Program-made: the position numbers and the translations under genes | From: Bacillota bacterium | GTDB taxonomy: Bacteria; Bacillota; SHA-98; UBA4971 | DNA: 64,000 nucleotides | Assembly: GCA_030024085.1 (NCBI GenBank) | Contig: JASEJE010000003.1 | Span: forward strand, 62,001 to 126,000 | Direction of reading: 5' to 3' | Notes under the pieces: model-generated | Told to the model about the DNA's origin: nothing | The model's database searches: none | Seen by the model: the letters and a program-made list of their open reading frames with translations, nothing else | Part shown: positions 28,498 to 37,422 of the stretch, piece by piece | How positions within the stretch are numbered: the first letter of the stretch is position 1 | How the letters are laid out: every line of letters begins with the position of its first letter

Positions 28498-30599
28498 GCA
28501 GAGGATTCCTTGCCGCCGGGCTCGGATTTGGGCCCCTCCCGGTAATCACACGTCTCCCGCACGCACGCGAGGAACCCGCCCTTTCCGCCGCGCCTGACGA
28601 GAAACGCCCCGCACTTCGGACAGGTGGCCTTCACAGGGGTGTACCACGTGGTAAAGCGGCAATCGGGGTACCTGCTGCACCCGTAGAACTTCCTTCCCTT
28701 CCTCGTCTTTCGCTCGACTACCTCCGCGCCGCACTCAGGGCAGTTCACCCCGGCGGAGCGGACTATCTTCTTGGTGAACGTGCACTCGGGATACCCCTGA
28801 CACCCCAGGAACGTCCCGAATCTGCCGTGCTTCACCACGAGCGGACGCCCGCACTCGGGGCACTTCTCGCCGGTGACCTCGTCAGGGACCCTGACCCGTC
28901 CCACGCTCTGCTCGGCCGCGCTGACCGTCTTCTCGAATGGGACGTAGAATTCGTCGATGACCCTGACCCAGTCGAGCTTGCCCTCGGCGATCCTGTCGAG
29001 CTGGTTCTCCATCTCCGCCGTGAACGCCACGTCGACCACCTGCGGGTAAACCTGCTTAAGGAGATCCACGACCACGAACCCGAGCTGGGTGGGATGAAAC
29101 CTCTTCTCCTCCAACACCACATACCCGCGCCTCAGAATCGTGTCGATTATGGGCGCGTATGTGCTGGGCCGCCCTATTCCGTTCTCCTCCAGTGCCTTCA
29201 CCAGGGTAGCCTCGGTGTACCGCGGGGGCGGTTCCGTGAAATGCTGCGCAGGCTCGAGCCGCACGAGCCCAAGGGTCTCGCCCTCGTGCACCTCCGGCAG
29301 GCCCGGTTCCTCGTCCTTGCCGTTGTCGGTGGCCTCCTGGTATACGAGGGTAAATCCGGGGAACTTGACCCTGGACCCGGTCGCCCTGAACGTATAGGCC
29401 TGTGCCTGCACGTCAACGCTCATGGCATCGAGCACCGCCGACTCCATCTGGCTCGCCACGAACCTTTCCCAGATGAGACGGTAGAGCCTGTATTGGTCGC
29501 GAGTTAGGTGGGCCTTCACCTGGTCAGGGAGCCTCTCGACCGAGGTTGGACGTATCGCCTCGTGGGCATCCTGGCTCGTGGCCTTCGCCCGGTATCGCCT
29601 GGGCTGGCCGGGCACGTACTCCCGCCCGTAGGTCTTGCCGATGAACGCCCTCGCAGCCTGCTCGGCCTCGACCGCGGTCCGAACCGAGTCGGTGCGGATG
29701 TATGTGACCAGGCCAACGCTGCCCTCGTCTCCAAGCTGCAGGCCCTCGTACAGCTGCTGAGCCACCTGCATGGTCTTCCGCGAGCCAAACCCGAGCCTCC
29801 TCGACGCTTCCTGCTGCAGAGTGCTCGTGGTGAAGGGAGGCGCAGGGTTCCGGCGCCGCTCCTTTCTCGTGACCCTCGCCACCTGATACGTTGCGCCGGA
29901 GAGGTCGTCCAGAATGGACTTGGTCTCACCCTCGTTGCGGATCTCGATCTTACGGCCTGCGCGGAGCACCAGCTTCGCCGGGAACTCCCGTCCCTCGTCG
30001 GAGGACCGGAGGTGTGCAGTGATCGACCAGTATTCCCGGGGGACATGCGCCTGGATTTCTCTTTCCCTGTCGCAAACGAGCCTGACGGCCACCGACTGCA
30101 CTCTGCCCGCCGAGAGCCCGCGGCGGACCTTCTTCCAGAGGAGAGGGCTCAGACTGTAACCCACGAGACGGTCCAATACCCGCCTGGCCTGCTGGGCGTT
30201 CACGCGGTCAAGGTCGATCGCCCTGCGGCTTTCCAGCGCAGCCTCTATGGCGGGCCTCGTTATCTCATTGAACTCTATGCGGCAGGGGCTCCCAGGGTCG
30301 ATCCCCAGCACCTGCGTGAGATGCCACGATATCGCTTCTCCTTCACGGTCAGGGTCGGTGGCGAGCAGCACCCCCGGCGCCGACTCGACCGCGCTCTTGA
30401 GCTCGCGAATGATGTCCCCCCTGTCCCTCAGGACCACGTAATGCGGCTCGTAACCGTCCTTGACGTCTACCCCGAGTTTGCTCTTGGGAAGGTCACGCAC
30501 GTGTCCCCTGGAGGCCTTCACAGTGTACCCCGGCCCGAGGAACTTGCCTATGGTCTTCGCCTTGGCAGGTGACTCAACAATAACAAGGGATTTCGACAT
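28494..30599 (-). CDS. topA: DNA topoisomerase I
   Basis: Type IA topoisomerase that relaxes negative supercoils. TOPRIM domain at the N-terminus (LVIVESPAKAKTIGKFLG, then ATDPDREGEAISWHL), active-site Tyr in GLVTYIRTDSVR (near residue 300), and three C-terminal four-Cys zinc ribbons (CPECGRPLVV..., CPECGAEVVE..., CPKCGAFLVR...). The 701-residue length is standard. The ATG at 30599 comes 29 bp after the smg-like gene. The stop TGA (28496-28494) lies in the terminus of element E6, directly after the codons for GGKESSA. Confidence 0.97.
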   Translation of the reverse strand: MSKSLVIVESPAKAKTIGKFLGPGYTVKASRGHVRDLPKSKLGVDVKDGYEPHYVVLRDRGDIIRELKSAVESAPGVLLATDPDREGEAISWHLTQVLGIDPGSPCRIEFNEITRPAIEAALESRRAIDLDRVNAQQARRVLDRLVGYSLSPLLWKKVRRGLSAGRVQSVAVRLVCDREREIQAHVPREYWSITAHLRSSDEGREFPAKLVLRAGRKIEIRNEGETKSILDDLSGATYQVARVTRKERRRNPAPPFTTSTLQQEASRRLGFGSRKTMQVAQQLYEGLQLGDEGSVGLVTYIRTDSVRTAVEAEQAARAFIGKTYGREYVPGQPRRYRAKATSQDAHEAIRPTSVERLPDQVKAHLTRDQYRLYRLIWERFVASQMESAVLDAMSVDVQAQAYTFRATGSRVKFPGFTLVYQEATDNGKDEEPGLPEVHEGETLGLVRLEPAQHFTEPPPRYTEATLVKALEENGIGRPSTYAPIIDTILRRGYVVLEEKRFHPTQLGFVVVDLLKQVYPQVVDVAFTAEMENQLDRIAEGKLDWVRVIDEFYVPFEKTVSAAEQSVGRVRVPDEVTGEKCPECGRPLVVKHGRFGTFLGCQGYPECTFTKKIVRSAGVNCPECGAEVVERKTRKGRKFYGCSRYPDCRFTTWYTPVKATCPKCGAFLVRRGGKGGFLACVRETCDYREGPKSEPGGKESSA

Positions 30600-30628
30600 C
30601 CTGACACTCCCTGTTTCGTTTGCAGGTC

Positions 30629-31024
30629 TTAGTGAAGCAGCCGGGGTTCCGGCCGCGGGTCCTCATCCTCACCCTGGGCTATCTCGCCATCAGCCTCACC
30701 GCCCGTTGCCTGGCCAAGGATCATGGCCACCCTCTCCCTGTCGTCTATGACGCTGGATAACACCAGCGCCATGTCAGCGGCGTCGATCCGGCCGGCGTCC
30801 ACCGCCGTCACGAGGAGCATGGCCTCTTCCAGTTCGTCAGGACGGACGAGCCCTGCCTCCTGCAAAAACGTCACAAGGCCCCACGCATCGACAGTTAGCT
30901 TCTGTCGCTCATCGGCGTTTAATACCCTTCGTGCACCCAGGGCCTGACGGGACGCCAGGTGAGACCGGCTGCGCTTTCGGTTGGCCAATTCAACCACCTT
31001 CTTTCGCGCGTCGAACGTAACCAT
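30629..31024 (-). CDS. Smg/DUF494-like protein
   Basis: A 131-residue acidic-tailed protein. The central part (LTVDAWGLVTFLQEAGLVRPDELEEAMLLVTAVDAGRIDAADM...) resembles the helical DUF494/Smg family, and the position between dprA and topA is where smg genes are found in many bacteria. Function is not established in the family. The N-terminal 30 residues are basic and overlap dprA by 35 bp, so a start further downstream is possible. The tail GEDEDPRPEPRLLH is low-complexity. Confidence 0.55.
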   Translation of the reverse strand: MVTFDARKKVVELANRKRSRSHLASRQALGARRVLNADERQKLTVDAWGLVTFLQEAGLVRPDELEEAMLLVTAVDAGRIDAADMALVLSSVIDDRERVAMILGQATGGEADGEIAQGEDEDPRPEPRLLH

Positions 31025-32096
31025 CGAGAGCGCGGGCGACGAGGCCCCGGATCTCGAGGCCTGCGAGGGCCACCGCGACGTCCCGCGGTCCCAGCCCCGT
31101 CTCGTCTACTATATCATCTGCGGACGCCGGTGAAAAGTCCAGCGCCGCCAGGACCCGCTTCTCCCGGGCTGAGAGACGCAGGCTGCTCTCCCCCCTGCTC
31201 CCATGGCTCTCGGGAGCGGCCATGTTCTCGATGCCCAGCTCCTCTAGGATGTCCCCGATCCCCTCAACCAGCCTCGCGCCGTCCCTGATGAGCTGGTGGG
31301 TCCCCCGGGACAGCGGGCTGCGGATATCGCCGGGAACTGCAAACACGTCGCGCCCCTGCTCGAGAGCGAACTTCGCCGTGATGAGGGCACCACTCGTCTC
31401 CCGGGCCTCCACCACCACGACGCCAAGGGAAAGGCCGCTTATGATCCTGTTGCGCGCGGGGAAGTTCTGCCCATACGGACGGGTCCCGAGAGAGCGTTCG
31501 CTCACGAGCGCCCCGTTTCCTGCAATCTCCTCGGCGAGTTTCTCGTTCTCGGGGGGATACACCACGTCGACCCCGCACCCGAGGACAGCGATCGTGCGCC
31601 CGCCTGTCTCAAGGGCGCCGCGGTGGGCCTCAGAGTCGATGCCTCGCGCCATCCCTGACACGATGGTGAAGCCCGCACTCGCCGCCTCCCCTGCGACGAG
31701 ACGCGCCGCCGCGCGCCCGTAGCGCGTGGCATGCCTCGCTCCGACCACCGCAATGGCCAGCCCGTCACCTGGCAGGATCTCGCCCTTGACGTAAAGCACC
31801 GGGGGAGGGTGGTCGATGTTCAGGAGCCGTTCGGGATAGCCGGGGTCCGACGTGGTGACTATGCTTACCCCGAGGTCGTCAGCCTTCTCGAGTTCTTCCC
31901 GGAGCAACCTCCCGTCGCGCACCTCGGCGATCCTCTGCACAGTCACCGGGCCGATGCCCTCGACGCGCAGCAACGCATCCTCTCTCGCCAGCAGGGCATC
32001 GCGCGCCGAGCCAAAGCACTGGATGAGGCTAGCAAGCCTCGCGCCGCCGATGGTGCCCACCATGTTCAGGGCTATTGTGCACTCTCTCTCGTCCAT
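30990..32096 (-). CDS. dprA: DNA processing protein DprA
   Basis: DprA loads RecA on incoming single-stranded DNA during transformation. The Rossmann-like core shows AVVGARHATRYGRAAARLVA, VSGMARGIDSEAHRGAL and the family stretch VFAVPGDIRSPLSRGTHQLIRDGA; an N-terminal HhH/SAM-like region and a C-terminal winged-helix domain (DDIVDETGLGPRDVAVAL) flank it. The ATG at 32096 begins MDERECTIALN, as in relatives (368 aa). The frame continues to 32213 only through the nested insertion in E7 and is rejected there. Confidence 0.94.
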   Translation of the reverse strand: MDERECTIALNMVGTIGGARLASLIQCFGSARDALLAREDALLRVEGIGPVTVQRIAEVRDGRLLREELEKADDLGVSIVTTSDPGYPERLLNIDHPPPVLYVKGEILPGDGLAIAVVGARHATRYGRAAARLVAGEAASAGFTIVSGMARGIDSEAHRGALETGGRTIAVLGCGVDVVYPPENEKLAEEIAGNGALVSERSLGTRPYGQNFPARNRIISGLSLGVVVVEARETSGALITAKFALEQGRDVFAVPGDIRSPLSRGTHQLIRDGARLVEGIGDILEELGIENMAAPESHGSRGESSLRLSAREKRVLAALDFSPASADDIVDETGLGPRDVAVALAGLEIRGLVARALDGYVRRAKEGG

Positions 32097-32176
32097 GTGT
32101 CGTCCACCCGCCCATGCACGGGGAAAAGCCCGCTCCCCACGCATGCTTGCTGCCGCCGGCTTGCCCTGCGGTCGTC

Positions 32177-32501
32177 CTAAGTATGGCGCCATGAGGCTGT
32201 TGATTTCCTCCACTTTATGACAACGCAGCTCGGTGGAGTGCCGGAAAACGGTCGCCGTGCACGGCCAAACTGGCAGCTACTGGGGAAAATCAACGGTCTC
32301 CGCCATAAGTTTGCGCCACTTCTCCTGACGGTGTTGAGGTTGCCGGTGCTTGCTAGGGCGGGGCGCCTGGAATTTGGCTAGCCTTGAGCGCCAAATTCGA
32401 ACGCATCTCACCGCACGCGCCGTCCCCGGAGGGCAGTACCGGCAACCTTGGCGAGGACCTGCGCGCTGAAAAGTAGCGCGGATTTGTGGCGATCTACTTA
32501 G
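32177..32501 (-). repeat. Structured intergenic element E7 (delta/gamma ends), interrupted
   Basis: A copy of 211 bp net, split by a 114-bp gain (108-bp insert plus 6-bp duplication). The left end is CTAAGTATGGCGCCAT and resumes as CGCCATAAGTTTGCGCCACTT at 32301; the right end read inward is CTAAGTAGATCGCCACAAATC. The core is inverted (GGTTGCCGGTG ... TACCGGCAACC), with hairpins AATTTGGC/GCCAAATT and a decayed CACCGCACGCGCCG. It lies between comM and dprA; the comM stop is 35 bp outside the element. Confidence 0.85.
32193..32300. mobile_element. Nested 108-bp mini-element with 6-bp target duplication
   Basis: The insert interrupts the gamma end of E7 and is flanked by a direct repeat CGCCAT (32187-32192 and 32301-32306). 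Its ends form an imperfect inverted repeat: GAGGCTGTTGATTTCCTCC at the left and, on the complementary strand, GAGACCGTTGATTTTCCCC at the right. It has no coding capacity, so it looks like a MITE of a family different from E1-E8. Removing it and one CGCCAT restores an uninterrupted gamma terminus. Confidence 0.75.
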
Positions 32502-32536
32502 CGGTGGTCCTGGCGGTCGTCCCGGGCCGCCAGGGT

Positions 32537-34072
32537 CTACCCGCGAAGTGAGAACGCCCTGTAGCTCACGGCCTCGCTTATGTGCTGGTCCTGCACAAGG
32601 TCGCTTCCCTCCAGGTCGGCGATGGTCCTCGCCACTTTGAGCACCCTCGCATGGGCGCGGGCCGACAGCCCCAGCCTCGCGCAGGCGGCGTAAAGCAGTG
32701 TCCTTGCCTCCCTGGACATCCGGCAGAAAGCCCGGAGCTCGGAAGGGCGCATCTCCGCATTGGCCCTGACCGGAAGTCCCCCGAACCTTGCCTGCTGAGT
32801 CTGCCTTGCCCGAACCACTCTCTCGCGGATCTCCGCGGAGGTCTCCCGGCCTCGCGCCTGCTCGAGATCGTTCATATCCACCTTCCGCACGTGGATGTGG
32901 AGGTCGATCCTATCGAGGAGCGGACCGGACAGACGGGCGAGGTACTTCTGCACGGCGGTCGGGGTACACGTGCAGACGCCCGAGCGCGCCCCTCCACGGC
33001 CGCACGGGCACGGATTCATCGCCGCCACCAGCATGAACCTTGCAGGAAACGTCGCCATGCCGCCAGCCCTCGAGACCGTGACGAACCCGTCCTCGAGAGG
33101 CTGCCGTAGCGCCTCGAGAGCATGCCCCGCAAACTCCGGGATCTCGTCGAGGAAGAGGACGCCCCGATGCGCCAGAGAGATCTCCCCGGGCCTCGGAACG
33201 CGCCCCCCGCCGATCAGGCCGGGTGCCGATATGGTATGGTGAGGGCTTCTAAATGGCCTCGTCGACACGACGCTGGTGCCCGCGGGGAGGAGCCCCGCCG
33301 CGCTGTAGACCCTGGTTACCTCGAGAGCCTCATCCCACGTAAGCGGCGGCAAAACCGAGGGTATGCGCCGGGCGAGCATGGTCTTTCCTGCTCCGGGAGG
33401 CCCGACCATCAGCACGTTGTGTCCTCCCGCAGCAGCCACCTCGAGGGCCCGCCTGGCCTGATCCTGCCCCAGGACGTCCGCGAAGTCCAGGTCCTCCTCG
33501 AACTGCAACGACGCGTCCGCGAAACCCCTCGTCGCCGGGGTCTTGCTTATGCGCAGGGAACCGCAGAGATGGCCCACAGCCTCGACAAGCGTGTTCACAC
33601 CATAGACGTCGAGGCCGTCCACGAGTGCCGCCTCACCTGCGTTCTCGCTGGCGACCATCATCATGGTGAACCCCGCGGACCTGGCCGCAAGGGCTATTGA
33701 CAGCACTCCGGACGTTCCCCGCACCTGCCCGTCGAGGGAGAGTTCCCCTGCGAACACGCAATCCTCCACGGCGGATGAGCTGATCTCGCCGGTCGCCGCC
33801 AGGATGCCGAGGGCGATGGCAAGGTCGAAACATGCCCCCTCCTTACGGATCATGGCTGGGGCAAGGTTGACTGTGATCCTGCGAAGCGGAAACTCGAACC
33901 CGGAGTTCCTGAGAGCGGCCCTCACCCGCTCCCTGGCCTCGCGGATGGCCGCATCGGGCAGCCCAACTACCTCAAAGGACGGAAGCCCTGCCGAGACATC
34001 CACCTCGACGCACACAGGGTATCCATCTATGCCGAGAACGGCGCCACCGGGCACCTTCGCAAGCAAAGGCAT
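32537..34072 (-). CDS. comM: YifB/ComM family Mg-chelatase-like AAA ATPase
   Basis: ComM is a hexameric helicase promoting branch migration in natural transformation. The N-terminal Lon-like domain (VLGIDGYPVCVEVDVSAGLPSFEVVGLPD) is followed by the AAA module with Walker A GPPGAGKTMLARRI, Walker B GVLFLDEIPEF, NPCPCGRGG and the sensor RIDLHIHV. The ATG at 34072 overlaps the yraN stop as ATGA, which fixes the start (511 aa). With dprA downstream it forms a competence-related pair. Confidence 0.94.
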   Translation of the reverse strand: MPLLAKVPGGAVLGIDGYPVCVEVDVSAGLPSFEVVGLPDAAIREARERVRAALRNSGFEFPLRRITVNLAPAMIRKEGACFDLAIALGILAATGEISSSAVEDCVFAGELSLDGQVRGTSGVLSIALAARSAGFTMMMVASENAGEAALVDGLDVYGVNTLVEAVGHLCGSLRISKTPATRGFADASLQFEEDLDFADVLGQDQARRALEVAAAGGHNVLMVGPPGAGKTMLARRIPSVLPPLTWDEALEVTRVYSAAGLLPAGTSVVSTRPFRSPHHTISAPGLIGGGRVPRPGEISLAHRGVLFLDEIPEFAGHALEALRQPLEDGFVTVSRAGGMATFPARFMLVAAMNPCPCGRGGARSGVCTCTPTAVQKYLARLSGPLLDRIDLHIHVRKVDMNDLEQARGRETSAEIRERVVRARQTQQARFGGLPVRANAEMRPSELRAFCRMSREARTLLYAACARLGLSARAHARVLKVARTIADLEGSDLVQDQHISEAVSYRAFSLRG

Positions 34073-34452
34073 CACCCCCCGCAGTCGAAGGCGCCCTTGA
34101 TGAGGTGCGCGAGAGGCGTGCCCGAGGGAAGGAGGTCCACGGCCACCACATCGAACCTGCACTCGACCCCGGCCATCCCCCGGCCTGCCATGTACGCGAG
34201 CGCCGTCCTGACGATGCGCCGCCGCTTCCTCGCCGTGATCTGCTCCGCGGCCGAGCCGAACGGGCCAGGCCTCCTGGTCTTCACTTCGACGAACACGAGA
34301 ACCGCACCGTCGCGCGCCACTATGTCGATCTCCCCCGCCCTCCAGCGGAAATTACGCTCGAGTATCTCGAAGCCGTTCGACTCGAGGTACCTCGCAGCGA
34401 TATCTTCGCCCGCAGACCCTATATCCCTGCTTTTCGCGTACAATGAGCACAC
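34072..34452 (-). CDS. yraN: UPF0102 (YraN) endonuclease-like protein
   Basis: A 126-residue protein of the restriction-endonuclease-like fold. The core pattern is complete: GEDIAARYLESNGFEILERNFRWRAGEIDIVARDG with the acidic pair and VFVEVKTRR (E-x-K). The family sits beside rnhB and comM in many genomes; its physiological role is not settled. The GTG at 34452 is assigned; a TTG four codons in (LYAKSRDIG) is an alternative. Confidence 0.9.
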   Translation of the reverse strand: MCSLYAKSRDIGSAGEDIAARYLESNGFEILERNFRWRAGEIDIVARDGAVLVFVEVKTRRPGPFGSAAEQITARKRRRIVRTALAYMAGRGMAGVECRFDVVAVDLLPSGTPLAHLIKGAFDCGG

Positions 34453-34536
34453 CCCTCTGCCATCGATTCCCAGAGTGGTATTTCTCCACCGGTTTGGGTT
34501 TTCCTGCCATATGTCGGAGACTGATGGGAAATTGTG

Positions 34537-35202
34537 TTATAGCCCGAGCTCCGGGCCCAGGCTGGGCTGTTTCGCGAGGATGCCCCTGAGGAAGGTCTTT
34601 CTATGCAGCGGACACGGCCCGTGCTTCAAGATCGCCGCAACGTGCTCCGGTGTGCAATACCCCTTGTGGGACCTGATGCCATACTGAGGATACTCATGAT
34701 CCCAGACCACGCACATCCTGTCCCTCGTAACCTTGGCGACGATGGAGGCTGCGGCTATGGCCTGGGAAAGCCCGTCCCCGTGAATGACCGCGCTCTGGGA
34801 GATTGGCACGGGCACGACCTCGGCGTCAACGAGCAGGTAGTCCGGCAGGATGCCGAGGTCATCGACAGCCCTCTTCATGGCAAGCCTGGCAGCCTGCTTT
34901 ATGTTGATGCGGTCTATTGTCTTCGCGTCCACCGATCCGCATCCGACGGCAAGCGCGGCGTTCATGATGACGTCGTAGAGGGTCTCCCGCCGCCCCGGTG
35001 AAAGCGTCTTCGAATCGCGAACCCCCTCGACGATGGTCCCACGCCTGAACACCACGGCCGCAGCGACCACCGAGGCGATAAGAGACCCGCGGCCTGCCTC
35101 ATCGATCCCGGCCACCGCCACGTAGCCCTGTTCCCACAGCCGCCTTTCATAGAAGAGGAGGTCTTCCCGGCGGCACGATGCAACCGCGCTCAGAGCGATC
35201 AC
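34537..35202 (-). CDS. rnhB: Ribonuclease HII
   Basis: RNase HII removes ribonucleotides misincorporated in DNA. The signature VAGIDEAGRGSLIASVVAAAVV holds two catalytic acids; further motifs are RDSKTLSPGRRE and the Asp in LLVDAEVVP. The 221 residues fit the family. The GTG at 35202 overlaps the rbgA stop (GTGA). An N-terminal helix of about 25 residues (CRREDLLFYERRLWEQGY) precedes the catalytic core, as in Gram-positive RNase HII. Confidence 0.95.
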   Translation of the reverse strand: MIALSAVASCRREDLLFYERRLWEQGYVAVAGIDEAGRGSLIASVVAAAVVFRRGTIVEGVRDSKTLSPGRRETLYDVIMNAALAVGCGSVDAKTIDRINIKQAARLAMKRAVDDLGILPDYLLVDAEVVPVPISQSAVIHGDGLSQAIAAASIVAKVTRDRMCVVWDHEYPQYGIRSHKGYCTPEHVAAILKHGPCPLHRKTFLRGILAKQPSLGPELGL

Positions 35203-36065
35203 GTGGCCTCACCGCCTTGCGGCAGCGGGTCGAGGGTAACCCTTCCCAGGAGGCCCTTGCGGAAGTCAGAGAGCACCACGACACCTGCCCGAGAGAGATC
35301 CACCACTCCACCGGGCCCGAGACAGCCGCGCTTCCTGCCAACCAGTTCGAGCAGCTCCCGCCCGCCTACCGCCCGCACGTCCTCGAGCTTGAGGCGGGAT
35401 GCGAGGGCGTCCGGCGCCCTCTCCCGGAGGACGTCCAGCAGATGCTCGGCCACATCCGCAGGATCGAAGGTCTCATCGCTGATGGCGCCCGTCGCCGCCA
35501 GCTTGAACATGGCGGCAGGGTCGTCAGCGCGCGGCCAGAGGACCCCTGGAGTGTCGAGGAGATCTATGCCCCTGCCCACGGTTATCCACTGCTTGCCCCG
35601 GGTGATCCCGGGCCTCGCGCCCGTTTTTGCCGACCTTCGCCCGGCTATCCTGTTCACCAGCGACGACTTGCCCACGTTAGGGATGCCGATGACCATGGCT
35701 CTCACGGGGCGCATCCTCCGCCCTCTCGATGCGAGCCTCAGCATGATCTGGCCTGCCACCGAGGAGCACGCCTCCACGACCGCCTCAACGCCCTCCCCGG
35801 TCTCGGCGTTCACGGCATAGCAAAACGGCTCGCGTGCGCGGAGCGCAGCAAGCCATTTTCGCGTCTCATCGGGGCTCGCGAGATCCTCCTTGGCCAGGAC
35901 GACGATCTTCGCCCTCTCCCCCACGATCCAGGCGATCTCCGGGTTCCTGCTGGTATCGGGGATCCGCGCGTCCAGGACCTCTACGACCACGTCTATCCCT
36001 GCCAGGCTCCGCTTGATAGCCTGCCTGGCTTTGGCCATGTGACCGGGAAACCATGAAAGCATCAT
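35199..36065 (-). CDS. rbgA: Ribosome biogenesis GTPase RbgA/YlqF
   Basis: Circularly permuted GTPase needed for late 50S assembly. The motif order G4-G5-G1-G3 is seen: LAKEDLA (G4, variant of NKxD) near residue 60, then GIPNVGKSSLVNRIAG (G1), PGITRGKQW (G2), DTPGVLWP (G3). The N-terminus WFPGHMAKARQAIK is diagnostic. The ATG at 36065 overlaps the lepB TGA by four bases, giving 288 aa. The order rplS-lepB-rbgA-rnhB is common in Bacillota. Confidence 0.95.
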   Translation of the reverse strand: MMLSWFPGHMAKARQAIKRSLAGIDVVVEVLDARIPDTSRNPEIAWIVGERAKIVVLAKEDLASPDETRKWLAALRAREPFCYAVNAETGEGVEAVVEACSSVAGQIMLRLASRGRRMRPVRAMVIGIPNVGKSSLVNRIAGRRSAKTGARPGITRGKQWITVGRGIDLLDTPGVLWPRADDPAAMFKLAATGAISDETFDPADVAEHLLDVLRERAPDALASRLKLEDVRAVGGRELLELVGRKRGCLGPGGVVDLSRAGVVVLSDFRKGLLGRVTLDPLPQGGEAT

Positions 36066-36979
36066 TGCCCTACAGTTCCAGCCCCGATCCCCGGCGTTCG
36101 AACCAGCCCGATCTCCCCGGGCGGCCACCATGTGACAAAGGCCTTCCCAACGATGTTGGACCTCGGCACGAATCCCACATCGGGGAAACGCGAGTCGTCG
36201 CTGTTGTTCCGGTTGTCTCCGAGCACGAAGTAGCGGCCGGGGGGAACGACCTCCGGACCGAAGCTACCGAACGTGAGGTCCATGGTATAACCCTCATCGA
36301 GGATCTGGCCGTTCAGGATAACGTGCCCGTCACGCACCTCGACGATGTCGCCAGGCACCCCGACCACCCGCTTGATGAACTTGCGCTTCGGGTTCGCGGG
36401 GTACCTGAACACCACCACGTCGCCCCTCTGCGGCTCCTTGAAGCGGTACACGAGCTTGTTGACCAGCAGCCTCTCGCGGTTGTGCAGACTGGGTTCCATG
36501 CTCGATCCCTCGACCACGAAGGACTGGGCGATGAACGTGATGATGAAGGCCGCGAGCACGATGGCGATGGCGAACGCCTGGACGTACTCAAGGATCTCGG
36601 ATCTCAGCGCAGGCGAGATTAGGGGCCTTGCTACGGGTGGCGCAGGCTCGAGAGGGGCCGTGCCAGGGCACGCCCCGGCCGGGGGCCCGCCCGCCTCAGC
36701 CCCGCAGTCGCAATCATATTGCCCTGCGCATTGAGGCCCCCCTGGGCATTGGTCGCAGGCCGGCACGTCAACCCGCCCCTGGTCGCCTTCAGAAGCCGCC
36801 TCGTGCCCCGCAAAGTCGCCAGAGCGGGCGTCGCGGGGCTGTACCGCTTCGGCGAACCCGCCGGGGCACCCCCCGCCCTCGCCCTCATGATCTCCCTTTC
36901 CCTCGACCGGTTCCCCTGGAGCGACCACGCGGGAGCCTTCCAGGGCGCCATCATCGATATGGCCCATCTCGGAGGTCAC
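36062..36979 (-). CDS. lepB: Type I signal peptidase with long N-terminal extension
   Basis: LepB removes signal peptides on the outer membrane face using a Ser-Lys dyad: Ser in GSSMEPSL and Lys in [26 protein letters not shown] is box E. One membrane helix ([17 protein letters not shown]) precedes the catalytic domain. About 120 residues stand before that helix, where the family normally has 10-20. The extension is Gly/Pro/Glu-rich and contains a Cys cluster ([14 protein letters not shown]). The GTG start overlaps the rplS stop (GTGA at 36976-36979), and no good internal start exists, so translation of the extension is plausible. Confidence 0.9.
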   Translation of the reverse strand: MTSEMGHIDDGALEGSRVVAPGEPVEGKGDHEGEGGGCPGGFAEAVQPRDARSGDFAGHEAASEGDQGRVDVPACDQCPGGPQCAGQYDCDCGAEAGGPPAGACPGTAPLEPAPPVARPLISPALRSEILEYVQAFAIAIVLAAFIITFIAQSFVVEGSSMEPSLHNRERLLVNKLVYRFKEPQRGDVVVFRYPANPKRKFIKRVVGVPGDIVEVRDGHVILNGQILDEGYTMDLTFGSFGPEVVPPGRYFVLGDNRNNSDDSRFPDVGFVPRSNIVGKAFVTWWPPGEIGLVRTPGIGAGTVGQ

Positions 36980-37323
36980 TTCCTGTCTGCTTCCTTTACC
37001 CTGGCAGCCTTCCCGACGCGCTCCCTGAGATAGTACAGCTTCGCGCGTCTCACCTTGCCTTCCCGCACGACCTCGATTTTGCCGACCCTCGGCGAATGCA
37101 ACGGGAACGTCCGCTCGACTCCTATGCCTGCAGACATCTTGCGCACGGTGAAGGTCTCGCGGATCTGTGTTCCCCTGCGGGCGATCACCACGCCCTCGAA
37201 TACCTGGATCCTCTCTCTGCCGCCCTCGACGACCTTTACATGGACCCTCACGGTGTCGCCCGGCCTAAACGGCGGGATGTCCTCGCGCATCTGCTCGCGC
37301 TCTATAGTATCCATGATGTTCAT
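36976..37323 (-). CDS. rplS: 50S ribosomal protein bL19
   Basis: The 115-residue protein shows the family motifs [47 protein letters not shown] and [20 protein letters not shown]. The ATG at 37323 follows GGAGGATCCCGGACA. The same frame is open to 37380, but those codons are not L19-like. It has its own promoter in the trmD-rplS gap and is the first gene of the rplS-lepB-rbgA-rnhB-yraN-comM chain. Confidence 0.96.
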   Translation of the reverse strand: MNIMDTIEREQMREDIPPFRPGDTVRVHVKVVEGGRERIQVFEGVVIARRGTQIRETFTVRKMSAGIGVERTFPLHSPRVGKIEVVREGKVRRAKLYYLRERVGKAARVKEADRK

Positions 37324-37392
37324 TGTCCGGGATCCTCCCTCCAGAGTGGACGCGCAAGGCGCCTTGCAGCCTGCGTTCATTCGACAACGGTG

Positions 37393-37422
37393 ATTATATC
37401 ACACGGTTTCGGCCACGTTCAA
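37393..37422 (-). promoter_or_regulatory. Vegetative promoter of rplS
   Basis: TTGAAC (37422-37417) and TATAAT (37398-37393) on the minus strand are 18 bp apart. The -35 box includes the TGA stop of trmD. Confidence 0.75.
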
